A stretch of DNA of 64,000 nucleotides from Plumapathes pennacea (Eukaryota; Cnidaria; Anthozoa; Antipatharia; Myriopathidae), in the NCBI GenBank assembly GCA_964036295.1, contig OZ038464.1:8914001-8978000 (forward strand), written 5' to 3'. The position numbers were made by a program, and so were the translations under genes. Below are positions 12,501 through 22,769 of the stretch, piece after piece. The stretch's first letter is position 1, and each line of letters starts with the position of its first letter. The notes below the pieces were generated by a model, which made no database searches, was not told the origin of the DNA, and saw nothing but the letters and a program-made list of their open reading frames with translations.

Positions 12501-15500
12501 GGCATAATTGTGCCCTGCCCTTGTCAGGTGTTCTGACGTCCAAAATTACAACAATTCTCAATCAATTGTGACACTGCTTCTTTTGTATTGTGGGCTTATC
12601 TGCTCAAGACGCCTGTTTGTGTAGATACCAAATAAATTTCTCCACCGGTTTACGCACACTAGTTTTATTTATAACTGCAATTGGAAGTCTAGTATTCCAT
12701 TAAACTGTAACATGATGTTCAGTCAGTTGTGTTTGCACAAGTCTTGGCGTCGGTGCATGTACTCGGGGCTAAAAGCTCCCAGGCTTGAAACAAAATGTTT
12801 ATATACAGTCTACGGGTTATCAACTGTTTATCTCTGGCTGACTTTCTTGGGTGGCAGGCAATTGATCGGCAGAGCCATTCTTCATTATCGGTGGGAATTG
12901 AAGATAATTTCACGCATTTAACGTGATACCACTTGTCGCACAAATCACATCTGATCATGTCATCATACGCCTCGGGTAGATGGCAGGTACAAAAGGTTTG
13001 AATCACCTGCAGTTTGTGACTTCTTTGTCGCGGTTTCAGTGCTTTACGTGAACGGGGAAAGGCCATAATTGCTTTGTTCTCTAGGCACTCAAGTAGGTGC
13101 ACCCCCATCTTCACTTGATCAAAGTTTATATCTTTCAATAGTCCATTTCCGCGTTCCTCTTGCGTCGACCTTCACTCTCAGAGATCTCTTTTCTTCTTTA
13201 GAGAACCTATCTGGATACTCTCCTCTTGCAACATAATTATAGATAACACTATACTCCTTTGAATCCATCTTTGCTTCTCCTCGCAGTTTACTCCTCTTCA
13301 CTCCACAGAAACCCTGGGAGGTTTTTTTTATTCTAGTCTTACAATATTGATCAATGCATTTTGTCACTTTATGGGTGGAGTAAACATAATAACAATGTGT
13401 CAATCATTCGCGTCATTACCTCACAACACAAAAGAAATGATTTTATTCACGACACGGTGGGCTTTTTCAGCGGGCAATTAGTCCACATTGTTAATTTGCA
13501 TGCTTCAGATATTGAAGTCTTGATTTGCTTAACGTTTTCATCTGCTATCGTTCTTTGTTTGAGGCGCGGTTTACACGGATGTGTTTACACGGAAAGAAAA
13601 ACCGGGCCGTTTTGAAAACGATCCACTTTTGGCTGTGTTTTCGAATCGATGCATTTTTATCACCGAATTCTTTCGTTTTTGTGTAGACCAGAGTTGAAAA
13701 CACAAAACGCAATAAGCTTGACTCTGCTCGAATCCCTGTTGCAGTTGCTCAGACAACTGTTATTGTATACAGTTAATGTTAACTTGGGGGGAACATATTT
13801 CCGATGGGGGGAACACATATCCCAGGAAAAGTGTTCCCCGGGGGGAACATATTTGCTAGGAAATGTGTTCCGGGGAGAACACTTTTAGGGGGGAACACAT
13901 TTACTGGTACACCGGCAGCTCGCTTTTCTGAATTCGTGAATGTGCAAACTTTATACGTCTTTTCTCTTGGTTTGTGTTTCAGCAACCACAAAATATTAAG
14001 TCACCAACCCGGGTTTCCTTTGACAATTCACTGGAAACTTCCCCACATTTTACAGGGCCCCTTGGGTTTAGAGTTAAGTTTAGTTTGTCTTCAATTAGGG
14101 TCTGGTCACACAAGGAAGTTTAGTCAATAATAGTTGTGGTCACACTACACGCTTTTCCCCAGGGAAATACGATTTACCGAGGGTGAAATGTGAAAAAATT
14201 TTCCCAAGGAGTTGGGAAAATTGGGTTTCATTTTCCTCAGGTAATCACTGGTCACACCGTAATCAGGTTGACCTTGGGGTGTTGCTTTCTTTCCCGTGAG
14301 TATGTGCAATAACATGTCCGATAATCAACGTGAAGAGTTTACTCTTATTAGCTCACTTTTTGTCACTTTATTTCAACAAGCAAGGCGATCAAGAGCACTG
14401 CTATTGCACTGTTTGTTTGCTCGGAGATGTCGACGAAGACAACAAGCGGGATTACTTTGATTTACGACCATTTTGGCTTGGCAAGAGGGCACCGGTCCAC
14501 GCGAAACGCTTGGATTCTTCCCAGGCTGCTCTGGTTTGCAAACATGCTGCAGTCAGATATTCTGAATACGTGGTGGAAGGAGAACTTTCGTGTTTCAAGA
14601 CATACTTTTGACTTCATTTGTGCACCATCTCTGCGCGGCAAATGTATCCCACGTTGTTTAGTCTTCACTTCATGATCTGTCACTAGCACATTAAGTGACG
14701 AGCCCCTGTTTAATTAACATGCTGGGGAAATGAATTTACCCTTGCTGTTTCTTATGGGTAGCTGTCAGGGGAAACTCTGTTGTTCGCATGACATATTCAA
14801 GGCCCAGAGGATGAAATTTCCCTGAGGTAATTTAGCTGGGGTAAACTCAGTCACACTTAAAAAATTTAGTTACTCTTGGTAAAGTGAGGTTTCCCTAGGG
14901 TAAAAGTGTCTAGTGTGACCACGACTAACAACTCAGCATCGAGAGCAATACGACAGCTTCTTAATTCAATCAGCTTGCCGGTAGCAACTTGTTGACATAT
15001 ATTTCTGGTGACAAGCGCTTTTTGCACTTCAAATGATGCAGTGTCAATATTAATTTCGTTAAAGTTAATACGAGTGCGACCGGAGCCTTACTGCAGTCAC
15101 GTTCTGCATTCTGCATTCTGCATTCTGCAAAATACACCCACTGCATGGCGGATGGTTTCCATTTGCCTTTTCTCAGTTTACAGAATGTCCCGAATTTGAT
15201 CTTTGACCATTATTCACTAAATAGTTTTGAACACAGCAGCTTTTTGGTGTTTTTCTTAGCCCACTTAATGATAATGATGTTTTTATTTCCCCCAAGTGGA
15301 CATTCCGACTGGACGAATACCCCCAACCTTCAAAAATATACGAACATACAGAGAATATAGTTTTTGTTTTTATGAATTTTGCCACTCTAACCTGGCTACA
15401 GTTTTAACTCAGTTATTGAGGTATAAAAGTCATGAAAGTCCAGTGAGGGAATATAAACAATAAACTACTTTTGGCAAGGAAATACAGAAATCAAATTGTA

Positions 15501-16897
15501 AAATTCAATACTACACTATCCAATAAGCATAAAATAGTATTTGGAGTTCCGCAAGGATCAGTACTTGGACCATTACTATTCCTAATTTACATAAATGATA
15601 TACACAGAAGTTCAAAATTATTAACCTTTATTTTATTTGCAGATGATACTAATATGTGTTACTCCCATGCCAATATTCATACTCTAAATGACATCATAAA
15701 CACAGAACTAAACAAAGTTTCTTTGTGGCTCAAGGCAAACAAACTCTCTGAATATTGAAAAAACGTAATTTATCCTTTTTAAAGCAAAAAATAAAAAAAA
15801 TAATTAAGAAATAAAAATCAAAATCAAGGGAAATGATGTTAAACAAGTAGAATCAGCAAAATTCCTTGGCATATACATGGACTCAAATTTATCTTGGAAA
15901 CAACACATCAAATACATAGTAAGCAAAAGTTAAAAAAATATATGGTATTCTATGTAGAGCAAGACACTTCCTTTCACCTGCAATCTCAAGAAATCTCTAT
16001 TGCACCTTGCTATACCCTTATCTACAATATGGTAATATCATATGGGCCAACACATATCCATCCAGATTAGATACAATTAAAAAACTACAAAAAAAGATTC
16101 TCAGAATAATAACCTTCTCGAAATATAATGATTAGACAATGCCATTATTTAAAAATATGTCAATTCTACCCTTTGATAATATTAACACCCAAATAACAGC
16201 CTTGTTTATGTTTAAATACTTTAGAAATATGCTCCCGATAACATTCAACGACTATTTTAAGCTGAACAAAGAAATTCATTCTCACAATATAAGATCATTT
16301 TAGATTTTGAGAATTTTAGACTCATTTAATTTGTATTAGACTATTCTTTGTAGAATTTATTGTAGCCTTATGTTAGGAGAGTAGTTTTTAAATGGGAATT
16401 GAGTTTCCCCCTACTACTATCCCTCCTTTCAATTAGTTATATCTTTTATATTAAGTTTTTTGTTACTCTGTATTTGATTGGAGAAGTGATATTAAACATT
16501 AAACATTCAACATCATCAAAAAGTCACAAATACTATATATACCCACCAACTACAACAGATACTCAATAAAAAACAGAGAAAATCAAATATGGAACGACCT
16601 TCCCGAAATATTCAAAGAAGCCAAATCGTATCATATCTTCAAATCGAAAGTCAAAATGTACCTTCTTCATCAGAAAGACCCTCCTGTCAATCAATAGTTA
16701 ATTTATACAATAGATTGATCACATCTAGAAATCCGACACATTACTAGCAATATATAATCAATAGGTGTATGTTATCACAACTATAAACAGGGGCTCTCCT
16801 CAAAAAGCCCAACAGGATTTCCTGAGAGCTCCTGCTCCTATCTTTCAACTGTAAAATAGAAACACTAATGTAAAAATATCTTCAATAGGACAAATAA

Positions 16898-16936
<39 letters not shown>

Positions 16937-19900
16937 TATTATTATTATTCAATGAAATATAAGAGTTTGATAGGAACATTTGTCAAGATCTACCAAGAAA
17001 TGGAGAAAAACCCATGATTATTTAAGAAATATATAACATGTTCCTGTGTAATAGCCTCATCTAAACAGGCAGGAAGTTATGAGAACACAAGAGTAGCATA
17101 GGGAAACCATGAAGCCGCCAATAATTAGTTGATAAAATACATCATGTATCACATCATCGTGTAATATACTCCTATTTTACACAGTTATTTAGCCAATCAG
17201 AACGTGCATAGTATCATAGCTATTTTATAAAAAGTAAGTGTCTTGATCAAGATAACCCCTATATGGATGAGTATGCAGCTGTGTTTCTGTTGTCATTGTT
17301 CTGAAACTTGTTAGAAAAACACACAAGAATTGGCTCTTGAATTCACTAGAATGTCTTGACAAAATACTGGAAGATCTTGGCAAGATTGGATAATATCTTG
17401 ATTAGGTCAAGACAACAGGTCAGATCTTCTGACAAAATCCTGGCATGCAATCTTGAAATATCCTGGCAAGGGTGGGAGAGATCTTGTTAGGATCTTGACC
17501 AAAAGATTCGAAAACATGCCAAGATCAAAGATCTTGCAAAATGGCAATTTTTGTAAGATCTAAGGCAAGATTGTGGTAAGGTTTTACCAAGATGAGATCT
17601 TGGCAAGGTTTCACAGGATCTTGGGGGATCTCTCAAGATCTTTCCAAGTGCTAAACATGGGAAGGTTTACATTTTAATGAAGATGTTTACTTATTATTGC
17701 AATCACTACCAGCATATGTTTTTGTTGCTTGTTTGTCAATTACAGTAATTTTACTTCCCAGTTCCAGTGCAAACCTTTTGTCTCTAAAATGTCCAACTGT
17801 CATGTGTAAACTTCCACATGTTTTCTACAGCATTAATGGAAATCTCACAACTGCTGAACACCGGCCTGGACCTCGAGACTTTGGCCACTTGTGTGAAGTT
17901 ATGTGAAGCTGGAGTGAACCCTGAAGCTCTTGCATCTGTGATTTTAGAGTTAAGAAGAGAGGCAGCTGCCCTTCAGGTACATGTGACTCACTCCTGTCAA
18001 AGACAAAACTTCTCCCAATCATGCACAGAGAAAATGTATCAGCAATGCTAAGCTGTCAGTAAGCCAAGTTGTCTGAACTGTAAGAAATGTTATTTTAAGG
18101 TAGCTCTGAATGGATAAAATTATTGCATCTTTGACAGGCCTTCAGTGATATTTTGGAAATGCTAAAAAAGAAAAGGTTACTGAAACTTCTTATATTATTA
18201 TTACTGGGTGTATTTTCACCTCTATAAAGTTAGAACTAGCTGCATTGGTAACACAAAAAGCAGACATAATTGCTAATAACATTAAAACTGCACGGTGAAC
18301 CATGTTTTTATTAACTACATTTTATTGACCAAACAAAAATATTTGACAACATTGTAAATATTCTGTCAGGGGGTTCTAGTGCCACCTTAAATGGTCGATA
18401 ATTTAAGGTGGCACTAGAACCTGCTTGACGGAATTTCTTTAAACTTTGGTTAATAAAAAATAAGTTTTACTGTGTTTCAATAAAAACTTCTTATCGACCG
18501 AGCGCGAAGTCTGTACGGAGAAAATATCGCCCGAGGTTTTGACCGTACGGACTGAGCCGCTTCGGCGAATAAACTAATAAAGTATTATTATATGGCTGGA
18601 GCTACTTCTGGTGAAATTCCGTGCTCTGATTGGTGTATTTGCTGGTCATTAAGCTGGTGTTACACTGGTCGATTTGCAACGCCGATTCGCTTCAAATTCA
18701 CGCAGCGGTGTTGCAAGTTTTTGAATCGCTTTCAAAAACTTGCAACGCGTTGCAGCACTGCAAACATCGCGAAAAATCGTTCGCAATGGGGTGTTACACC
18801 TGAACGATTTTTAGTGCAACATCGTATCGTTGCAAATCGACCAGTGTAACACCACCTTTATATTTATCTTATTGATCGAGCGTGAGGTTCGTACGGGACA
18901 GTAATGCTCCAGTTATCTTTTTACGTGTTTATGGACCGAGCCGCCAAGGCGAGGTTCATAAACACGTAAAAAGAGAACGAGAGCATTATTCTCCCGTACG
19001 GACCGAGTGCGAGGTCAATAAATGATTTATTATATTTTATGCTGCAAAACATAAGACAAAGCACCAAGAAGCACTTGACCAGTTTGCGTGCGTACGCAAC
19101 CGGCTTTCAACTATTGAAAATTGATTCAATAGTGATGTAGCTCTCCAATTTCCTTAACTCGAAATACTTGACAGAAAGAAGCAGCTAATTTACTGTATGA
19201 TTTTAGTTGAATACTATTTTTAAGTGCAAGCTGTATCTACAGTGACACAGTCACTCAGTAAACCCGTCACGATGAAAACGTGAAAGTTTAGCTTTCTTTC
19301 GACTTTTCAAATTTTCCTTGTTTGAAAATAAATAGATTGCTTTACAGCTCAAATCAGTAAACGTAATTCTATTTTTTCGAATGCATTTATCATCACAGGC
19401 ATTCAAAGAAAACAATCAAGACAAACGCTGAAATTCAACATCACAATGGCCTCCCCTAAACATCAATTCAATTTATCAATCTCTCGACGGCTTAATTCTC
19501 GTAGACTATTCGTCCATCATCGTAAAGATAAACATCAGTTCCATAAAATCTTTGATGATTTTGAAATTAAACGACTTTCACTCATTGTGAAATCCATACT
19601 TGCAGTGTTCACAGCACAGCTACTGCTGGCGGCGCCACAATTACAAAACAGTGTCCGACAAACATTGTATCTTCTCAGATCCGTTCACGGTGACTGTTCA
19701 CATTCTTTGGCCGATCACTTTGCTTTCCTTCCACGTTAAACCGTCCGATTTTTTAGAGAACGAGCTAATATGCCGTTTATGATGTCACAAACACCAGCAA
19801 TACAGCTAAGGTCGAATCTTCTTCTCCAAACTGTTTTCTTGGCTTGTAAACTGAATGTTTTCCCTGTGAATTGGATTTATCTCCTTTACAAATTCTCGTT

Positions 19901-22451
19901 CCACCGCTTTGGTTCAGCACAGACTTAGCCGACACCTTTTACCGAAACCAAAGAGCTGCACAACCTCGTGTGTGTAACTTTTGACAAACAAATTTACAAC
20001 TGTAACTGTCACGTAGCGGTCCGTCTGCCTGGTCCGTACAAGAAAATACGGACCGCTAACGAGCCAATCAGAATGCTCCATTTCCATCATGGACTGGTGA
20101 GCCGTATAATATTTACAGTTGCCACATATCTAAATAGCTTTAGCATTGAATTTTTAAATCAAAATGATCACAGCAGCTCGGAGCCATTAAATGGAAATCA
20201 AACAGCAATAAAATATAAATTTTCCGATTGAACAAGGCAATGAACAAATAAAGGCCTGAACCAATGTTTGGAGGCTTAATTTGCAAATTTGCAGAGTAAA
20301 ATAATCGACAAAAAAGATGGAATGTTATACCTTAGCGACTTTTAGACTAACATAACACTACGAAGAGTCCACTAATGAACGTACAATGATTTTACAGTTA
20401 CACTGATTGCACACAAATTGTGCCGAAAAACTAATGCACCCAAATCTATCCTGCCGAACTATTGAAGCCGGGAGGATCGCTTGCACAATCTGGCACATTA
20501 CTGGTTGAAACAGAAACTTCTCAGCGACCCAACTCATTCAATAAACACAAAATATATACTCACGTTCTGACCACGACGTGAAATCCCCTTCTTTCACGTC
20601 CACTACACTGAGACGACGGCTGACGCAAGTGTTTGTGACATGCGCACCACGGCCTTTTTACTGTCACGCATTCGTTTTGTCGTCGTGAGGCCTGCCGTCG
20701 TGTTGTTGCGTAAGTTCCCTAATAATTTCCTGTAACGCCCGTGTGCTCGATTATGGACAGGCAGATTGAACACATGAATCACGAGGTCGTGCAGTTCTTT
20801 GCTTTCAGTGAATATGTCGGCTAAGTTTGGCTGAAGGAGGCAAAGCGGTAGAACAAGAATATGTAAGAAAAAAATACCACAGCGGAAACTAATTTGCGAG
20901 CCGAGAAAACGGTTGGAGATGAAGATTTGTTGACTTGGTTTGTGGCATCACGAACAGCGACTCAAGCAGCGTATTCTGAGAATCGGTTCACATCTTGCAC
21001 TATGTGCTAAACACTTTGAGCAACGTAGAAGGCACAGCAATCTTCAGTCAAAGAGTGACATGAACAATCTCAATCACAGGTGGCCCTGACACCAGGGATC
21101 TGTGTGTCTGTCACACAGTGGTGTTGCATAACAGAAAATTATAAGGAAATGTATGGGGAAAAGCAACAATCTGGATAAGTCGTAAGATCCTGAATGAATT
21201 AAAATAAAAGCAGATGTACCTGTTATTTGTGGCCTCTTGAGTCCCTTGTGTCGATTTCAAGCCGCTACGGCCACTATTAGTGGCCACTATTTCTGTGTTG
21301 TTTCTCCCCCTCAAAGAAATGAGGGGGAGAAACAACACAGAAATAGTGGCCACTAATAGTGGCCGTAGCGGCTTGAAATCGACACAAGGGACTCAAGAGG
21401 CCACAAATAACAGGTACATCTGCTTTTATTTTAATTCATTCAGAATCTTACGACTTATCCAGATTGTTGCTTTTCCCCATACATTTCCTTATAATTTTCT
21501 GTTATGCAACATCACTGTGTGACAGATCCCCGGAGTCTGGGCCGCCTGTGTCTCAATGAACCGTTTCCGGAGCTACGAGCAGACTGATTATTTTGTTGTC
21601 ACGGTGCCGCAAGCGGAGTTCGTACAAGCTTACTGAAACTGTAAGTATGGCATTTTAAGAGTGTGAATGCCGTTTCATTTCAACGTCTTTGAAGACTTGA
21701 GTGAAGGAACTTATCTTTCTGTTGAGAAAATGATAAACTTTTGATTCGCACAATATTCTGTGCCGACGGTTGAGATACGAAATATTGTAGTTTCTTCAAT
21801 ATTTCCTTTGTTTGAATCCCGGAGTTTGAATGTTGTGATTGCATGTTATATATAAACACTTGCAGCAAATAAAATTCTGCTAATTTTGTGTTGGAAATCG
21901 CTCATCAAAAGAAGAAAGAGAAGAAGGAAAACTATTTTTCACGCTCGTGATGGATTTTATACCGAGTGACGTTTTCGCTGAAACAAAACCGGCACATTTT
22001 GGCCTTGTACTTCAAAAATTCAAGCTCAACTCAATTCATCCGGTGAGTCAAACATTTATTTCTCTCAAGTATTGTATAATTTGCAAAATTGAGAAGCTGT
22101 GGTCACTAATTTAGTGTAAACGCTGAGTCAGTGCATGCGTACGCGCGTAAATTCTTCGGAGACAAAGTGCTGTTCGATGTTTGTTTTGATGTAAAACTTT
22201 GAAGCCATATAATAAACTACTTATTAACCGAGCGTGAGGTCTGTACGGAGAAAACATCGCCCGAGGTTTTGTATTTGACCAACTTTACGGTTACTATGGC
22301 AACTGTTTTCACATTATGGGGTTCAGAAATTGTTTCACGATGATATTACTACAAAGCTTTATTACAATTTCACCATTAGCATTAGCCAACTGGCTGTGAC
22401 AATTTGGGGAAATCAGCACCTTAACGTCCCTTTTTTTATCGGTACCGTAAG

Positions 22452-22487
<36 letters not shown>

Positions 22488-22769
22488 CTTGATATTTACC
22501 ACCTCCCTTCCTCGTATCTGACGTCATGAATTCCAAAAGTAGCCGCTGACACCAAATTATGCGCTGCAGTGTTGGCGCTTTAAATCGAACAGAAAACGAT
22601 TTTAAAAACTCGGAAAGCGCAACATGCAAAAACTAACGTGGGAAATCGATCATACATTCGAAAATTCATTTTAATAAGTTAGTTACAAAAAGCATGAACA
22701 AAGCTTGGGTCAATAGTAGAGCCCACTTGTACTCAAATTGTCTTAATATTTCAGGCAACTGGAGATTGA
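9600..22769 (+). CDS. MZT1: Mitotic-spindle organizing protein 1 (MOZART1)
   Basis: MZT1 is a tiny helical subunit that binds gamma-tubulin complex proteins and recruits the gamma-tubulin ring complex to centrosomes. Three plus-strand exons join in phase. Exon 1 is 9600-9648 ([16 protein letters not shown]). Exon 2 is 17831-17976, after ttttctacag, and encodes the core including [35 protein letters not shown] and [10 protein letters not shown]. Exon 3 is 22755-22769, after atatttcag, adding four residues and a stop. The product is 69 aa (human 82), with the conserved LNTGLD and NPEALA motifs intact. Exon 3 is the least certain. Reading through exon 2 into its intron gives a stop at 18051, and another acceptor near 18138 is possible. 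The introns (8.2 and 4.8 kb) are full of mobile elements. It is divergent with BORA. Confidence 0.88.
9790..10031. repeat. MITE with GGGCCCGGTTTTTCGAA termini
   Basis: The inverted ends GGGCCCGGTTTTTCGAA and TTTGAAAAACCGGGCCC enclose 242 bp. Subterminal GATTAAGCTAATCC and GGATTAGCCTAATC extend the symmetry. No coding capacity. It lies in MZT1 intron 1, 140 bp after exon 1. The superfamily is not assigned. Confidence 0.7.
10233..10955. repeat. Possible inverted-repeat element with tandem GCCAAGGGG units
   Basis: GTAGTGCAGACATGTCAACCC on the left is matched by an inverted ..GGGTTGATGTGTCTGGTAGTGC on the right, each with a neighbouring ATGCGTGAGA motif. Inside, a unit containing CCCACTCGGCCAAGGGG occurs twice in tandem near 10280-10345. 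No protein is recognised. Confidence 0.35.
11171..12308 (+). repeat. Repeat family A, full-length copy 1
   Basis: About 1.14 kb nearly identical to 57070-58209. It starts TTGCTCACGG and contains GCGAGCTTAAAAACGC. It ends with the inverted pair ACTGGC-AAC-GCCAGT, then a CTAG-like tetranucleotide (here CAAG) and T. A short hairpin just before CTRR|T is the classic 3' end of a Helitron, but the 5' end lacks the usual TC start, and weak inverted similarity of the ends (GCTCGCGG) leaves a TIR element possible. Short internal frames are shared by the copies but match nothing I recognise. Other copies: 34914-37545 (split), 40527-41123, 42400-42720 (reverse) and 57070-58209. Confidence 0.6.
12380..13917. 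mobile_element. Inverted-repeat transposon with GGAACACATTTCC subrepeats and a PHD gene
   Basis: The termini are inverted copies: TGCCGGTGTGACAGGAAATG on the left and the reverse complement of TGCCGGTGTACCAGTAAATG on the right. Each end continues for about 110 bp as a cluster of direct and inverted GGGGGAACACATTTCC units. Between them the minus strand carries two overlapping coding blocks (13403-13119 and 13138-12719), ending in a PHD finger. This is a compact non-autonomous or deleted element in which the cargo survives but no integrase domain is visible. Confidence 0.6.
12719..13403 (-). pseudogene. PHD-finger protein of a DNA transposon, internally deleted
   Basis: The upstream block (13403-13119) contains [20 protein letters not shown] followed by EEKRSLRVK. 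This resembles the N-terminal segment of Ginger/KRBA2-type integrase proteins (tentative). The next block, in another frame (13138-12719), reads [30 protein letters not shown] and EEWLC, giving the full C4-H-C3 ligand set of a PHD finger. The two frames overlap by about 20 bp, so a frameshift or deletion joins them, and the integrase core expected between them is gone. It lies within the inverted-repeat element 12380-13917. It is probably a dead transposase gene keeping only its ends; a two-exon cargo gene is the alternative. Confidence 0.6.
14132..14926. mobile_element. Harbinger-like element with HARBI1 transposase remnant
   Basis: The inverted termini AGTTGTGGTCACACTACACG and the reverse complement of AGTCGTGGTCACACTAGACA match over about 45 bp, with a subterminal CCCTAGGGAAA-like motif. 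Inside, on the plus strand, an ATG at 14314 opens a short frame (MSDNQREEF). After frame changes, 14540-14640 reads [19 protein letters not shown], the start of a PIF/Harbinger DDE transposase. The catalytic region is missing. A lone end of the same family lies at 45037-45118. Confidence 0.65.
15458..16950 (+). mobile_element. LINE (non-LTR retrotransposon) 3' portion with (AAT)n tail
   Basis: From 15471 the plus strand encodes the reverse-transcriptase motifs [20 protein letters not shown] and FADDTN, the latter being the FADD catalytic box. After stops and frame changes come [35 protein letters not shown] and, after an interruption, [20 protein letters not shown]. The 3' end is a run of AATAAT repeats near 16895-16945. 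Several stop codons show it is dead, and the 5' half is absent. About 210 bp at roughly 16305-16515 interrupts the thumb-to-C-terminal region. It lies in MZT1 intron 1. Confidence 0.8.
16305..16515. repeat. Short insertion inside the LINE
   Basis: The LINE frame breaks after HSHNIRSF and resumes about 210 bp later. The intervening AT-rich sequence has no coding sense, and ATCAT occurs at both junctions, as a target duplication would. It may be a small MITE or SINE remnant; the limits are approximate. Confidence 0.35.
17330..17650. repeat. Cluster of AAGATCTTGGCAAG-like units
   Basis: Around twenty degenerate copies of a motif centred on AGATCTTG or its inverse (CAAGATCT, CCAAGAT, TTGGCAAG) occur in about 320 bp just upstream of MZT1 exon 2. 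Because the core AAGATCTT is self-complementary, units appear in both orientations. No coding sense. Confidence 0.6.
18360..18435. repeat. Perfect 20-bp-arm hairpin
   Basis: GTTCTAGTGCCACCTTAAAT (18373-18392) is followed by an 8-nt loop and its exact reverse complement (18401-18420). Weaker pairing extends to about 37 bp per arm. It lies in MZT1 intron 2 and is probably a minimal foldback element. Confidence 0.7.
18656..18853. repeat. MITE with GGTGTTACACTGGTCGATTT termini
   Basis: About 26-bp inverted ends (GGTGTTACACTGGTCGATTT and its complement AAATCGACCAGTGTAACACC) bound 198 bp. The interior is rich in TTGCAACG/CGTTGCAA motifs. No coding capacity; superfamily unassigned. Confidence 0.7.
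18871..19024. repeat. Foldback element with CGTACGG and ACACGTAAAAA arms
   Basis: Inverted arms include TTTTTACGTGTTTATG versus CATAAACACGTAAAAA, and an outer TCGTACGGGA versus TCCCGTACGGA with GAGCGTGAGG/CGAGTGCGAGG. The centre near 18950 is GCCGCCAAGGCG. Related ACCGAGCG..CGTACGG pieces occur at 18490-18560 and near 22225, so it is a dispersed repeat family. Confidence 0.6.
19025..21067. other. Intronic stretch with no recognised gene
   Basis: Part of MZT1 intron 2. A 97-codon frame (19446-19739, rich in basic and hydrophobic residues) resembles nothing I know. An inverted pair AGCGGTCCGT/ACGGACCGCT at about 20015-20060 suggests another decayed repeat. Otherwise nothing is seen. Confidence 0.4.
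21075..21550. mobile_element. Near-perfect 476-bp palindromic element with 7-bp target duplication
   Basis: The two halves are reverse complements of each other with only a few differences, meeting near 21314. The ends are CACAGGTGGCCC and GGGCCGCCTGTG. The flanks carry the same 7 bp, TCTCAAT, at 21068-21074 and 21551-21557. The family is shared with the element at 8240-8531 and a broken end near 40483-40530. It has no protein of its own, although the symmetric halves yield two nearly identical 80-codon frames on opposite strands, which are by-products of the palindrome. Confidence 0.85.
22453..22486. repeat. (CATA)n microsatellite
   Basis: About eight tandem CATA units in MZT1 intron 2. Confidence 0.9.

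Larger units (their letters stand above)
10081..15136. mobile_element. 5-kb segment bounded by inverted 7-bp repeat arrays
   Basis: The left end reads TGTATTTTGC followed by several units of AGAATGC and then AGAACGTGGCTG. The right end is the inverse (CACGTTCTGC, ATTCTGC units, GCAAAATACA). The match is about 45-50 bp and is flanked by GGG/CCC. This may be a composite transposon or two inverted copies of a shorter repeat. Within it lie a family-A copy, the PHD-bearing element 12380-13917 and the Harbinger-like element 14132-14926. It has no transposase of its own that I can see, and no target duplication. Confidence 0.4.

Noticed and set aside
17330..17650. CRISPR-like array
   Set aside because: Repeats are degenerate, in both orientations and without regular spacers, and the DNA is from an animal.
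17697..18051. Short frames overlapping MZT1 exon 2, including read-through after 17976
   Set aside because: The exon 2 donor is good and family length supports splicing. The frame from 17697 is unrelated to the family, and the read-through tail has no likeness to it.
19446..19739. 97-residue ORF in MZT1 intron 2
   Set aside because: No recognisable domain, no splice support, and surrounded by repeat-derived sequence. Left unannotated as a gene.
21111..21522. Two nearly identical 80-residue proteins on opposite strands
   Set aside because: They arise from the palindrome: the same sequence read on each arm. There is no independent support for coding.
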